Positions 24,240 through 37,600 of a DNA stretch of 64,000 bases are shown piece by piece. Numbering within the stretch: position 1 is the first letter of the stretch; each line of letters begins with the position of its first letter. The notes under the pieces were generated by a model. The model did no database searches. It was not told the origin of the DNA and worked only from the letters and a program-made list of their open reading frames with translations. The stretch is from NCBI GenBank assembly GCA_021442155.1, contig CM038221.1, forward strand, positions 46,137,648 to 46,201,647, written 5' to 3'. This DNA is from Cymbidium sinense (lineage: Eukaryota; Streptophyta; Magnoliopsida; Asparagales; Orchidaceae). The translations under genes were made by a program, and so were the position numbers.

Positions 24240-25030
24240 CCCGAGATTGATTTCTTTAAGCTTGTCAATTGTTGAATGAATCTCCTCTTCAAATCCTGAC
24301 AGTGCATCTTAATTTGGATATCATCTGGATCATCTGAAATTTCTAAACACATCCTCATAAGATCTAGTGTGGTGTTAAAAGAACTTATCAGACTCTAGAT
24401 GATTGGTGACAACTAAGCAGTAATCATCGTCATCGACTGGACTCGCTGTACCGAATCCTAGTCCTGATCTTATTACTAAACCTTCAACTTTTTGAGAGGA
24501 AAGTGAGGTTAGAGCTAAGGTTCCTAACTGCTGCCTGATAGTTTCGCATACACTTGATTCGAATACATTCATACTTTATCTGGAGGCCTAGTCTTCATTG
24601 CTATCTAGCTTGAGTGTCACCTTCAATGAAACCCACTGAGAGGGGTTGGCTGGTACGCTACTCACATTTGACTTATCCTCTGAGTTGGATTTCAAGCCTA
24701 TGTGAATAGTAGGGGTACTCCTGTGAAATAGAACATAACCCTTGTTGGCTGGTGGCCAACTATGGGGTCTTCTGCCTCTAGGACTACCTCTATGTCTGCC
24801 TCTACCTCTGCCTGGTGGAGGTCATGCCATTCTACCCACATGCCCATATGATGGAATGAACTGTGGGTGGAATGTGATATGCATCTCTACTTCTTCCTCG
24901 ATTTCCTTTTCTCGTTCACTTGGATTTTTATTTTTCTTTTATTTTTCATCTTTTTCTTTTTCTTTTGAATTTGAATTTTGACCAAGTTCATGAGAAAAGG
25001 TATTTTGAGGAAGATGGTAGGTCACATCCT
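24240..25030 (-). pseudogene. pol: Element A protease-RT linker
   Basis: Low-complexity linker between protease and RT. It includes the frame 24375-24572 (VFESSVCETIRQQLGTLALT, LSSQKVEGLV) and, nearer the protease, a Lys/Glu-rich stretch read from the T-rich run at 24890-24975. The equivalent part of B has the matching phrase CEIVRHQLEILALT at 61992-62249. Conservation of this linker between A and B shows that it was translated in the ancestor, but I recognise no fold. Confidence 0.6.
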
Positions 25031-25465
25031 TATATATCTCAACCTCTCTAACTGAAAATGGCTTTTCATCACCTTTGACACAGAATTCAATCCTATCCTT
25101 CTTGAACTTGATGCACTGAGGGAGGGAGGATTAAATCATCTTGTTCTGATGTATCCATGGCCTACCGAGCAAAGCGGTGAATGAAGTATTTAATTAATAG
25201 TATATAACTTGGCATCAATCTTCCATTCACCAATTTCCAAAGGTAACACTATGGAACCTAAAGCCCTCTCTCCTTGTTCGTTGAATCCTCTCAACATCAT
25301 CCGATCTCCTCGGAGTGTGGAGATGTCAATCCTCAAATAGGCAAGGGTCTTTAGACTCATAATGTTCACAGATGTACCCAGATCAATAAAAACTCTGGAA
25401 AGTATAAATCTGCCCATGTCCACTGTAATGTAGAGGGGACGGTTGTGCTCCATGTCTCCTAGTAG
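25030..25465 (-). pseudogene. pol: Element A retropepsin-type protease
   Basis: Aspartic protease that would cut the gag-pol polyprotein. The frame 25190-25453 begins EHNRPLYITVDMG and has VFIDLGTSVNIMS, where the usual active-site D-T/S-G reads D-L-G, followed by YLRIDIS and MMLRGFNEQGERALGSI. The C-terminal half (TSFTALLGRPWIHQ, near 25140-25185) is in another frame because of a shift at about 25185-25192, which also creates a TAA stop. Confidence 0.85.
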
Positions 25466-26248
25466 AAGGTATTCATCTGTGAAAGTGACTCATTGGGCTT
25501 CTTTGAAATAATTTTCCTTCTCTCCAATAGCAGTCAGTTGAGCTAAGAATATCTCTGGATCGAGAAGAGCTTTGATTAATTATTCTCTCATCTCTTTGGA
25601 TAAGATAAGGGCATCATATATGCTTAACTTAAATGACAACTTTCTTAGGTGAGAGAGAATATTGTAGTCCACCTTGGGTTAATTCTCCACAAGCATATCT
25701 AAGAGTGGAGCATCCTGTGGAGGGGCTTCTCGATCATCTGAACTAATGACTTGTTTCCCCTTATCTTGAGGTGCTGCCCTAGGAGGTAGAACCTTGCCAC
25801 TACGGAGGTTGACTTCGGTGATCTCTTGTGGCAGGTTAGTGGAAGATTCTACTTGCTTGTTAGGCTCACCTACAGCTTCTCCTATGGGACCCTCAAAATC
25901 AGATGATTCCAAGTCTATCTTGAGAGGTAAACTCGTAGTATTTAGGGAAAGGAGGTCCAACTTTGAATCAGAAAGAGGAAGATTGGAGTTGTTATAATTG
26001 TTATTTATACTTGGAGAGCTTTCACAGAGAGTAGAAATAGACAACCCATTAGAAGTGACACAGATGTAATTCAAACTAGCTTTATTCCTTGATTTCTTGG
26101 ATTTTGAAGGAGGTACATAGTAGAAATTTAGTAAAGAGGGCAAGGGATTTGATGACCTCATCTGTTGATACAAGATGTCTACTATAGGAAGAGCTAGCTG
26201 AAGTAGAGGTGCTAGCTCATGTAATAGTTGCAACAGTGGATTGGAGGC
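25465..26248 (-). pseudogene. pol: Element A gag-protease linker
   Basis: A 193-codon open frame (25679-26260 minus, the last few codons lying in S2) is serine/asparagine-rich at first (SSPSINNNYNNSNLPLSDSK). It then carries ITEVNLRSGKVLPPRAAPQD, the conserved phrase that precedes the protease in many plant Ty3/gypsy polyproteins. B has TEVNLCSDKVLPLRVAPQD at 63376-63561. The frame is cut by S2 at 26249. Between 25465 and 25679 the sequence shows a helix-rich remnant with stops. Confidence 0.8.
26244..26248. repeat. Target-site duplication of S2, left copy
   Basis: GAGGC here and AAGGC at 34226-34230 (four of five). Joining the flanks gives an uninterrupted sequence that aligns with B around 63875-63910, which confirms the empty site. 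Confidence 0.7.
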
Positions 26249-26654
26249 TGTTGACCTCATTTTTAGAATGAGCTCTCAATCCCTACATCTTAGACATAGA
26301 ACTTCTCTTAGGATTTAAGAGTTCCTGGTGAAGACACACCCTAGAAGACTCAAAAGAGTTAAATAAGAATAGTTATGGAAAATTTCCTACCCTTTAGCTT
26401 AAACCAATCCTCACTTTCCTTGTTTCAAGTCAAACCCCAAATCAAATTCTATTTGATTTTCTTCTAACTCAAATCAATTCCATTTGATTTTCTCCTAACT
26501 CAAATCAATTCCATGATTGAAATCCATGATTCAATTCTATGATTGAAAGCCATGATCAAAATCCATAAAAATTCCAAAGTTCAAATTTTCTAAGTCCTTA
26601 ACCCTTTCTTAAGGACTAAACCAAAATCATGATTCAAAGCTATTCAAACCTTTG

Positions 26655-26810
26655 AAAAAAAATAAAAAAAATAAAATAAAATAAAATAAAATAAAAATAA
26701 AAAAAATAAAAAAAAATAAAAAATAAAAAAATAAAAAAATAAAAAAATAATAAAAATAATAAAAAAAATAAAAAAATAAAAAAAATAAAAAAATAAAAAA
26801 ATAAAAAAAA
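26655..26810. repeat. A-rich (A)nT microsatellite in S2
   Basis: About 155 bases of A runs separated by single T. It is absent at the same position in the other LTRs, where an AAATCAAA-type sequence stands, so it is a local expansion. Confidence 0.95.
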
Positions 26811-27589
26811 CCTTTGAGATTTCATCATATCCAATTTATCTTCTAATTTATATTCCCATATATAAATGAAATATCAATTCAAACCCATCAAATCAAATTC
26901 AAAATTCCAAAATAATTCATGAAAAGTTTCTGAAGTCTCTTTAATTTTTCATTAAATGACTTAGCCAAAATCATGATTCAAACCTATTCAAATTCATGGG
27001 ATTTTCACAAAACTTATTTATATCCTCATTTATATTCTCATATATAAATAAAATATAAATATAAATAAATCAAATCCAATTCAAAAATTAAATTTCAAAT
27101 TAAAAATTCCCTTAAATCTTTTAAATTCCCTTTAATGGATTTAACCCAAATAATGATTAAAACACTTCAAATCCTTGAAATTTTCTCATAATCAATTTAT
27201 ATTCAATATATAAATGAAGTATAAATTCAAACAATCAAAACCAACTCCAAAACTCAAACTCAAATCCATTCAAAATCAAATCTAAGCCTTTCAAATCAAA
27301 ATCTTGAACTTAGCTAAATAAATTCCAAATCAAGCCAAATCCTTGATTTTCTCTCATGGCTCAATCAATCCTACAATCATGAGCTCATATATAAATCCAA
27401 ACCTCAATCACTCAATCAAAACCCAAATCAAAAATCAAACCCAAGACCCCTTCATATTCTTCCTTTGAATATGAAATTTTCAAATGGATTTAAATCCATT
27501 TGACTTTAAACCTCTTGTAAATGGAATTATATTTCAATCAGAAGTCCATATATAAGATCAATCAACTTCAAATCAAGCTTTGACCAAGC

Positions 27590-28460
27590 CATTTGACCCA
27601 CTTAGGCTCACTTAACCCAAAGTGACCTAAAGTACTCTTATGAGCCAACTTTTGATCCTAACCAAATTGGATTAAACCAAACTCATATATCCCTCTCATC
27701 ATGAACAATAATCATCATAGGATGATCAATCAATCAAATTGGGTCAAACCAAGTCAAACTAATGGTTGACCAAGTCAACACTTAACCTAAAATGAAACCT
27801 TACATAGCCAAAATCCACCTTAGGCCAAATTGATTGAAACCATTGATCTAAGTTCACTCATAACCTATGTTTGAACTTGACCATGCCAACATTTGAGCCT
27901 AACCTAGCCCACTTGACCCAAGTTGACCCATTTTGACCTAAAGGGCCAAAATGTGTCAAAACTTGATCTAAGCCAAGTTGATTGAAACCAATGGGTCAAG
28001 TCCATCCCAAATCACTTGTGAAACTTGACCAAAGCCTCAATTGGCCAATTAGACCCAACCTAGCCCAATTGACCTTAGGCCCAACATGACCTAAAGGGGT
28101 CATGTTGAGCCAAAATTGAACCTAAACCAAATTGATTGGAAACAAAGATATTGATTCTCTCCATATGACTAACCTAACCTAAGCCTACCCTTGACCTACA
28201 TCAAATAGGTCAAATGGGTCAAATAGGTCAACTTGACCCATTTGACCTAAATGAAGTCATATGAGCCAAAACAAAATATATACCAAATTGAACCAAACCA
28301 AAGGAACCAAAATATTTCAAATGGTCATATGAACTAGACCCAACCCTTGGTTTTACCCTATCTGACCAATTGGTCAACTTGAACCAAGTTGATCCATTTT
28401 GACCTAAATGGGTCAACATGAGCCAAACCCTATCAAATGGATTCCAAATCTAATGAAACT
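27590..28460. repeat. GGTCAA/TTGACC repeat block in S2
   Basis: Same degenerate ~130-bp units as in S1, A and B (AACTTGACC, CCAAATTGATTGAAACCA). Confidence 0.72.
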
Positions 28461-31339
28461 TGGCCAAACCTATTTTCTCAAAATACCAAACATACCCAAA
28501 ATGAAAAAACAAAAAATGACCATTCTACCCCTAGGCCATAGAACAAATTTTGGCCCAGCCCATGGGTATTTTGGTCATACATTCTTCACCATCACTTGAG
28601 GCTTTCCTAAAAGATCAAGGAGACCTAATGATGAGTGATGCAACCAACCCGATGGGTTTGGGTCAGCCCATTTGACCCATGGACCAAACCCGACCCTATG
28701 GCTTGAAATTGAGTTTTCAAATTCCATCCTAAGCTCAATTTCAGCACATGGGAAGTTGGCATTCCACTCCTATGGACAAACTGACCATGTGCACACTCAA
28801 AATAACCAAAATGGCTCACTCCATAGGCTTAATTGGATCAAAATGACATGGACATTGTCGGCCATCCGATCGTTCAATGGAGAGATATACTCCCCCTAAC
28901 TCAATGAAAATTCACTTCACTCAGACTCAATTGAGCACTGGGAACCCTTAGCAATCATCAGAGAGCTTTCTAAAGGTCCTTAGAGAGGATTTGAATTCCC
29001 TATTCTTCAGTTTTGCACAGTGCAAAATTAAGGAGCTCAATCCAATAACTAATTTCCTCTACACTTGATCTCATTCCAATTCCTCTTGCACACTTGATTT
29101 AAGAGCTAAGTCAAATTGTCCTTAGCTTTCTCTGAAGTTCTAGAGGCAAGGAAGAGCTCAATTCAATCAAAGCCATAAGGATCTTGAAGAGGAGTTGGTC
29201 CACCCATTGATCCAATCAACCTCAAGGCCTAGGAACTTCAACAGGACTTCATCTCCACTAGACGAAGGTACCTAATCGAGCTCGAGCGTCGGTGATCACC
29301 TTCGGTGAGGTATGTAATTTTTTGGCCACTTAACTTGATAGGTGTTGGTCCTTTGTGAAAGGAATTTTCATTGCATAAGAAATCAACCATTGGATAGGTT
29401 GGTAATGATGCCTAGATGGTGTGGGTTGAGTCTTATATGATTCTATGCTAGATCGGGCTCGGATCTCCCCTTGGATCATGGATGGTCACCATTAATCCTC
29501 AGGGAAGAACTTGGCTCATCTCAGCCATCCATCCGTGTGCTTTAGATGGACGGCTGAGATTATTTGGCACATTTTAAAAATCCTTTATCTATTTTAAACC
29601 ACGGGTGAATCCTTAGCCATCCGATCTTTGATCGTATGACCAAGGATATAAGTGCATGCACCACCAGCTGCCCTCTTAATGTGATGTTTAAGTGGGTGGC
29701 TCAGGGCGCGATGCATGTAAAGCACGTTGATCGCCGCCACATGTCGCGCCGTGAGCTGGTATTAAGCAGAGATTAGTTAGGGGTTTAATTAACTCCTAAT
29801 TAATTTAGAAAACTTCTAAAATTCATAAAAAAGCCATGGATAGAAAATTTCATCTAGAATATTTTAAAAATGATTTTAATAAATTTTGAATTACCCTTTT
29901 CTCTGAATTTGAATTTCTCTAAGAATCTTAATTAGCTAATTATCCTCTAATTAGGTCACCAATTGATCTCAAATTTCTAGGGTTCATTTTAGGGGATGAC
30001 CTCTACCTCCCCTAATTTTCTTGAGATTTATTGAGGTTTTGATTTGGGAAATTATTATTTCATTCCCTAATTACCCCCTTCATGTAATTAAGGGTAATTA
30101 AGGTGTGATTAGTGGATTTACCCAATGATTGAGTTTGATTAAGGTCAGATCTAGTGAGTAGGGATTTTATGGAATAAATTTGGGATATTTTCCCAAGCTA
30201 TTTCCTAAATCCCCTTTTCTCTCCTTAATCCCCTCTTAATTAAGGGTGAACTCATTAATTAGGCATTAAATAATTTCCAAAAATTCTAAAAATTGTTAGA
30301 ACTTAATTAATCTACCTTGGGTAGATGCTTAGGTGTTTAATAGCCTAGGTTTAATTAAAGAAATTAAAACCCCTTTCATAAGTATGAAAGGGTGTTTTAA
30401 AAGTACTTAAGCTAAATCCCTTAGCTTAATTAACTTTTAATTATGAACCAAATTGCATTAGACCTTTTCATTATTAGGTGCCTTGCAAATTTAAATACCT
30501 TATGGGTTTTATGTCATCTCATTGGATCATAATTACTTAGTTAATTTTTCTAAGGTGGTGTAGGTAAGGGTTAATTAAGCCACTTAATTCATTCCTTAAC
30601 CTAATTAATGCTTAAAATGGATTTAATTATCTAAAAATTAAACAAAAAATATAAAACACATGTGGGAATGAGTTAGGAACAACAAACTCATCTCACCTTT
30701 TTAAAATTAAATCAAACTTCAAACTTAACAAAAATTATTTTGAAATTCACTTTGATTTATTCTAAATTTTCTTATTTTTTAAGAATGTCTTTAGGATTTA
30801 AGTAAAGTGAGTTTGTTTACATGCTTTCATTGCTTTAGATCTTTGCCAACATGTTAAGTTGTATGCCATGTGATTCATGCATTGATAATTTCATGTTTCA
30901 AAATTCTAAAATGAAATTGTTTACTTTATGTCAAATGTGTATGTGTTTGCTAAAGTAAAATATGAGTGGCTATTATCACTACTAAATCTAAAATATTTTC
31001 AAAACTTATAAATAAAATATCAAATCTGAAAGTGTGCTATTCATATCTTAATTATAAGCTTTCATGTGATGGATTATAAAGTCATGTTTAGTGTAGCATT
31101 TCCTTTCTTTCTTATGTTAGCATTGTTTTGAATAGGAGCTGGTAAGATGTAGGGTTCATTTAAAAAGAACCCAATATTTACTTAATTCCAAACCCTATTC
31201 ATCCCTATGCTCTCACTTGAGAAGGATTGCCTATACTTGCATGAATAAATTGCATAAACAAAAGTGAAACTATTAAATAACTTTTGCATTTTCCATTTCT
31301 ATTTCTTTTCTTTTATATGCATGTTAGTACTTAAGGAAA

Positions 31340-31435
31340 GTGGTATATTAGTCTGGATAACCCTGAGGTTGCGAGGCTTTAAGTAGCCCTAAGTTGGTCT
31401 TGTACCTTACACATTTGGTTAACAATGGTGCTATA
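31340..31435 (+). repeat. ~95-bp LTR block, S2 (single copy)
   Basis: GTGGTATATTAGTCTGGATA, GGCTTTAAGTAGCCCTAAG and GGTTAACAATGG in the same order as the triplicated block of S1. Confidence 0.75.
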
Positions 31436-32664
31436 CTCACTTATGCATTTCTGACTTTCATGTATGTATGTGAAATTTTGGATAAGAAAAACCTTTTCTA
31501 CTTAAGAAAAATCATGTATATTCAACTTCTAAATTTTCTTAAATAGATTACTTAGCATGCATCATAAAGTGTGTTAACTATTCTCATTTACATGTATAGA
31601 TATGCTTAGGGTCTATCCATATGTATGTTATATATGTTGGGAAAGAAATGAAGTAATGTGTGTTATGTGAATTTTGATTCATTTTATTTAATCTTAAAAT
31701 GCCTTTCTTTTTGAATAGGTCTATTTAGGGTTTATCTAAATTTAGGATTGATTAAAATATGTAATCAAAACATTTACCTAAATGAAATTAAAATGTGAAC
31801 TTACCTTAGAAATTGCTTAAGGATTAGGGAAGGAAAGAGAAGTTCTCTTCTCTTTCCCTCTCTTCATAACTTAGTAATTAATTGTAGGTTTCACTTAAAC
31901 CAAATTAAAACATGAAATAAAAATAACCTAAAACACTTAAATAACTTAAATGAAACCCTCCTCTAAGTTGAACATGTCCTTCACACTTAAAAAATTTAAG
32001 CCTAAAGTCTTAAGCTAAGCATACCACACAAACCTTCAAAGCACACACATTAGCCTAAGTCACCACTTCTAGCTTTAGGTTAGGTTGATGCATGGTTTGA
32101 CGTTATGTTTTATTTTGTGATATATGTTTTAGACTGGATGTTAGGGTGTATGCTCGTAGAATGAATGGTAGGACGTGCTTAGTCTAACTATTCTTTCTCA
32201 GAGGGATTGTGCTTAAGGAGCTATCATAAATAAAAAATATAAATGCTTCTTGCTAGTGCTTATACCCCTTAGCATAATACATAGGCTAGGTGGACTTAGT
32301 CACCCATGTGTGGGGTGATAAGTTCAATATACATGCTTGGGATTTATGTGGTGTGATTTAACTAACCTTCATTTTGCAGGTGTAAGTTAGATTTCTACTT
32401 TTCATTTTCATCTAAAAATTTGTATATTTAGGATTCTGGAATGATATGTTATGGGGATTAGGATGAGCATTTGTCATAAGATCCTATCTTATTCACCATG
32501 TGAAGCCTTGGAGCATCTACCATCCAACCATCCAAAGGAAGTACCAAAGAAGAAAAGAAGAAAAGAGAAGAAAGCAAGAAAAAAAAGAAAAAAGAATAAA
32601 ACTTGAAGACCCCCATAATAATGAATTCCTTTGCTTAATTGTAATATTCATTTGTAATCTGAGT

Positions 32665-32674
32665 TGTATAAGGG
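32665..32674 (+). promoter_or_regulatory. Candidate TATA-like motif, S2
   Basis: TGTATAAGGG in GAGTTGTATAAGGGTAGAGC, preceded by a polypurine stretch (32535-32600) and followed by the conserved GGGTTTGTGCGGTGG and CCGACCAC. Promoter role inferred. Confidence 0.4.
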
Positions 32675-34227
32675 TAGAGCTCAACTACCCACATTTGATA
32701 TTTTTGGGTTTGTGCGGTGGTGCCCGACCACAAACGATCATTCATTCTTTTTTCGATTAGCTTTATAAATTAATTAATTATTTATTTAGCTTTTGTATTA
32801 AGTGACATGATTTTCCTAGTTTATTCCTTGCTTTATGTATGGCCTAGATGTGGATTAGGCTCTTTAGGGAAAAATAAATCTTTTATCCAACATAATAATT
32901 CAAATTAAAACTAAACAACTCATAACCCCACATAAAGCTTAGGATTAAAATCAAGATAAAAGAATTAGCAACCCCTTAGGTGGATGAGCATTTATTTATA
33001 ATATCATGCATAAATGCATCTTATTTAACTCTTGATTGGAGGGCTTTCACCTTTGTCAAAGAACCCAGCTTGACCTTTAAGGTCAGTTGTGGAAACTTAC
33101 CTCCTACCTTCTCGTTAATTTTGGCCAATAATCTTATTTCTTATACATTAGCCATAAAAATCCTATTAGCCTGAGTCAAAATGATTGTCCAAAAATAATA
33201 AAAAAAAAATTTAAAATGCATTATATTTAGGTCATTTGAAGAATGTCCCTTTGCATGATCTAGTCTCTTTAGGGAGTGAGTTTAAAGACTCAGTCTCTTT
33301 TTAAATAATAATAGCCTAGCTATCTTGCATAAGCATAAAGACTTGCCTGCATGTATTTAAAATCATAGGAGGAGTTAGTTGGCGGCCACCCCCAGGTAGT
33401 TGTAAGTCCAAGCTGTCAGGTGGTTTGTCCTCTCTTATGGAGGCAATCCAATTACCCACTTTCATCGTAGATTTCGGTTGTGCTTCCAGCCCTCACTGAA
33501 GCTCCCTAGATTTAAGTTCTGAGGTTATTTTTCTCTTGCGGGCCATAAGCATAATTTCTCACCTCTTAGTCATTTCCTTAATCTTATGTTAAGGAATCTT
33601 AAGTCCTAAAATTCTAATGAACAAAATAACTCAAACAAGTTAAATTAATTTTTAAAATGTAAAGCCAAATTTTAGGATAGTTTGAGATGCTCGCTAGCTT
33701 TCCTTGCATCATGAGCATATCCTACTTATTTCTTATTTTTGGCTTCAAAAATAACTCCCCCATTTGATCAACCCCATTTGATCTTCAAATACAAATCAAT
33801 CAATTGATAGTCCTTCCCTATTGAAATCTTCAGAGACAACGGTCATTTAACTTAATCGAGAGTTTTTCTAAGGGATCATGTCCCTTAGGATGTAATTAAT
33901 TATGGGGGCTTGCCCCTGTAGGGAACTTAACAAACTTGGTTTAAAATAAATCCTAGTTTACTTTTTCATATAAAGTAGGAGAAGAATCTCTTGTACATAT
34001 GCAGACCCATCATCCATAGAGTCTAAAGGATCCCATTAAAGGGTAGTGACTTCTATCTTTTGAGATAGTACACTATTACCTTGATGATGTATCCGATCAC
34101 CTGAATAAGTACATCTGCAGATCTACGTGGTGTCTTACCAAGATGAACTTTTGTAAGGGTTCCTCTTTCTTTTCTGACCACAGATTTGAAAGGTGACTCT
34201 CTATATAAAAATTTTTCAACAAACAAA

Positions 34228-35035
34228 GGCTGGGCTCAGTCAGTAGTTATGCTACTTAGCTATCCTGAGTTAGCATGGGCTGTTGTGGTTGCTGAGCTCT
34301 TACCTTCCCTAAGTTATCTTGGACAACTTGCAAACCTTCCTTGATGTTAGAGGTTCGAGTTGCCTTAGGCACTTGCAAAGAAAGTTTCTTGATTTTGGAC
34401 ACAATCTTCTTAGAGGTATCTTCTTCAGGATAATAAGATATCCCAACCTTCTTTGGTTTTGGAAGAATCACAGGTATCCCCAAGGATTACCCTAATGGAA
34501 CTGGATGGTTGTTCCATAAGGTATTCCTTCAGGATAACTATGGCACCTATCTTGAAGCTATGTTCAAGCCAGTCCTGGAATGTAAAACAATTCTCCAAAA
34601 CGTGATCTTGCATGCGGTGGTAGGGGCAAAAGTTTGGATCATTGCTTTTGCCCACTTTCCTCCGGCCTTCTAGGTTCAGGTAGCTAAAAATCAGGCTTCT
34701 TTAAGAGATTCTTAAAGATTTTTCTGATTACCTCCATCTTAAATGAATATGGTTTATTTAGTTTATCCATAAAAGTAGGTGGACCGTAGCTACCTGGCGG
34801 TGGATATGTGTACCGCTGTTGCTATGGATATGGCTGAAGAGAAGGTAGCGAAGGCCATATAGGCTGTTGTGGTGGCCGATAGGGCGGCCTCGATGGTTGT
34901 AGAGGAGGTGGAAGTGATGGTTGTGGAGCTCGAGGTCACTATATTGCTCTCTAGCCGGTTGCTTCCCCTTGTCTACTACTATCACCACCCCTAGATTCTT
35001 CTCATAAACTTTATGTGGCTTCGGCATTTTTGATT
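34228..35035 (-). pseudogene. gag: Element A gag, C-terminal part with CCHC-like finger
   Basis: The frame 34425-34655 has FCPYHRMQDHVLENCF, a Cx2H...Hx4C arrangement like the nucleocapsid-type finger of plant Tat/Athila gag proteins. The frame 34256-34483 carries the tail, and 34758-35027 covers the region before it (the family has a K/P-rich, glutamine-rich segment here). The three frames do not join without shifts. The 3' edge is interrupted by S2; the matching part of B is at 63900-64000. Confidence 0.75.
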
Positions 35036-36000
35036 GATCCGAAAAAGGTAACTGTTTGGCTTCTTCTTGTTAGCTAGCCACCTTGTTGATTAGCTTCTCA
35101 AATATTTTAATGGTAAAACCTTTGAGCATGAAGGCGACTAGGCCATGAATATGCTTCAACAAAATTTCAATAGTGTGTTATTTAGACAGCTGCGGTTCAC
35201 ATTTCATACTCAAATTGTGTCATATGAGAATATAATCAATGAGGGACTCACTAGGGTGTTGTTGAGCCACAGTGAGATCACCCATAGTCACTTTTTGCTA
35301 TGCTCTAATAAATCTTTTAATAAAGAGTTGCTCCAACTCAACAAAAGTCTTCGTTGAACTATTGGGAAGTTTGGTGTACCAATTGAAGGCTATGCCTACT
35401 AAGCTACTGATGAAAAGTCTAAAGAGTAAAGCATCACTGCCATTAGCATTGCAACAGCTAGCTCTGAAATGCATAATATGCTTTCTTGGGTTCCCGCTGC
35501 CATCGAAGCTCTTGAAAGAAGGTGGCATGAAACCCTTAGGATACTGGATGACATCAAATTCCTCTAAGTAGGGTCTACCCTTTGGAACCAATGATCCTCC
35601 TCGGCTTGAACTAACACTTCTCTCACTTATTGCTCAACCATGGTTTTAATGTCCTTTTCTTATACGGAGGTACTATTCACTACCTTCCTATACAAGCTGG
35701 TGCTGCCCTGCTCTACTGGCTGTAAAGTCTTGGTTGGATCTAAGACATGCAACAACTCTAACTGACTAGTCTCTGCTATAGTAGGATGCACTGCTGGGGC
35801 TTGGTTCTGAAGTGCCAAAATTGTTGCTAGCAAGTCTTCAAGCCTCTTCTCCATCCTATCTATTTGTTCATCCTTTTGCTTTAATTGTTGAAGGAGGTGT
35901 TGGGTAGCAGGTTTTCCGCCCGCAACACCTTCCAAAGTTCATCACAGAGGGAACCTGTATCTACCATGTGTACCCCTACTAAATTCTCTAATAGATCATC
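35035..36000 (-). pseudogene. gag: Element A gag core
   Basis: Structural protein forming the virus-like particle. The frame 35660-35935 has a predicted coiled coil (LLQQLKQKDEQIDRMEKRLE), and 35298-35591 has the retrotransposon gag domain (YPKGFMPPSFKSFDGSGNP, AFNWYTKLPNSS, LEQLFIKRF). The sequence after it still reads LTVAQQHPSESLIDYI but with a stop between. Frameshift between coiled coil and core near 35600-35660. Order and spacing match Tat-type gag. Confidence 0.85.
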
Positions 36001-37600
36001 TTCATTTGGATCAAAATTGACATTCTGATCCTCTCAATCTAACCAGGCATATCCTAAGATCTCCTTCTTCTCCACTAGATACTAAGCTATAATTTCATAT
36101 AGGCATCGATCCAACTGAATAAGTACAAAAGATCGGGGTTGACCAGTAGTAGGATCACTGTCATGAACAGATAGACATCTAACCTTTGCTGCTGTTGAAG
36201 GGCTGATCTTGTGAGGACTACACTCACTAGAGGATTGATACTCCTAAATGTTATTGGATCTGGGTGGAGTGGTACTCCTAGGAGGATCTATGACCAAGGG
36301 GACGACTGAACTATCTCCTCTTCCCTCAACTGCTACTATCTCAATAGCCCACTACGGTGGTGGTGGTGATGGAACGACTACTATACTCCAAGGTCGCCAT
36401 TCTTTCTTCACTGCAATTAGGGCAGAAGGTCGAGCAGGAGAGCTCGGCCTCTCCTCAGTCAGCGGCATAGATGAGATGGGATCTCTTGGCCATAGCTGGA
36501 TCACCAATGGGATTCTCTTCTCCCTTGATGCAGCCTTCATGGCCTTCGTAGGAATAGTAGATGATGGAACATGTATCGAAGATGGTGGGCCTGGAGTAGA
36601 GCGGTGTGGTGGAGGCACCATAGACTCTCTCTGAGTAGGAGCTCCTCACCTATGGTGGGTAGTACCCGTCTGTATGATGTTATCAATATGATCGACGTGG
36701 GTAGTGCACACCGGTAAATCAATAAGGCAGAGGCCGACCGCTGGTCCTCGCTGTTCCCTTAGTAATCAGACTAATGCATGTGCCTCCCCGCCCTCTCCTA
36801 TCTGATATGCCTACCCACACTATGGGGGATGACTGAACGCAAATCAAATTGAGCCCTAGACTTTGATCGTACATAGGCTCCGCCAACTCAATGAAGAACT
36901 GATCTAAGGCCGCATCCTCCCCTCACCGATAGCCTAAAAGAGCTAGGTGAAACTGACATCCTCCTAACATCCTCTTTATCAAATCCAAAGAGAGGGTGGA
37001 ACTTATTTTCTGTGATCGACGGGGAAACCTTCCTAGGTAACTCCTCTACTACAGCTTGGGAAACTGCCTCTAACTCGCTGACTATGTGGGTATGATACTG
37101 GTTGATCATTCGGTTCTTATTTTAGTGATGAGTCCTGGTAGGTCAAGCAGTATGGGAACTAGACCCTATCTTGATGGCAGAGAAGACAATCCCAGGAATT
37201 AGGGGAGCCTTCCTCTTGGAAGGTGACAATGAGAGTGCCGGGTAGCAAGGGAAACAACAGAGACCGAACTACTATAGTTGTGAAAACTGCCATAGCCTTC
37301 CTCTTTAGTGAGAAAATCTCTGAATCAGATGGTAACTCAACCTGGATAACTAGCTTCTACCCAGTCACCACACTCCTGCTGACTATCGTGAGGGTGGTCT
37401 GCTCACATATGATCCTAGCCCCCTCAAAGCCTTGACCAATGTGGATGAGGTGGGCAAAGTCAGACTGTGGGAGGCTGGCCCGATTCGAGGCCAAGTCCAT
37501 CCCGAAAGAAAATGCAAAGACACTTCTGTGCTGCCATTGAACTGAATTGACTGAACTGAAACTGATTAAAAATTGACTAAAAGTTTGCAATGTTAAAAAT
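36000..37600 (-). pseudogene. Element A region upstream of gag, possible ORF1 remnant
   Basis: About 1.6 kb that is more GC-rich than its surroundings and retains several minus frames: 37357-37590 (MDLASNRASLPQSDFAHLIH, then GFEGARIICEQTTLTI), 36888-37109 (SELEAVSQAVVEELPRKVSP) and 36352-36621 (proline-rich). I recognise no domain. Ogre-type elements carry an extra ORF upstream of gag, and the position fits this. The copy in B would be beyond the window, so conservation cannot be tested here. The plus-strand ORF 36248-36634 is the antisense shadow. Confidence 0.45.

Larger units (their letters stand above)
26249..34225 (+). mobile_element. Solo LTR S2, complete (7977 bp), inside element A
   Basis: Starts TGTTGACCTCATTTT and ends TTCAACAAACA, with body homologous to the other LTRs but reverse to A. 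It sits exactly between gag and the gag-protease linker. Its final ~95 bp differ from those of A's LTRs and of S1/S3, so the U5 end has its own sequence. It contains the A-rich microsatellite (26655-26810), a GGTCAA block (27590-28460), one ~95-bp block (31340-31435) and the TATA-like motif (32665-32674). No ORF has a recognisable domain. Confidence 0.88.

Noticed and set aside
26640..26834. 64-codon Phe-rich minus ORF
   Set aside because: Translation of the A-rich microsatellite.
34183..34225. GATTTGAAAGGTGACTC after a CCACA, read at first as LTR end plus PBS of a truncated element
   Set aside because: Ending S2 at 34182 gives no TSD. Ending it at 34225 gives CA and AAGGC against GAGGC, and the joined flanks align with element B. 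The stretch is better taken as the variant U5 end of S2.
36248..36634. 128-codon plus ORF, Gly/Thr-rich
   Set aside because: Antisense of the minus-strand proline-rich remnant at 36352-36621; no domain.
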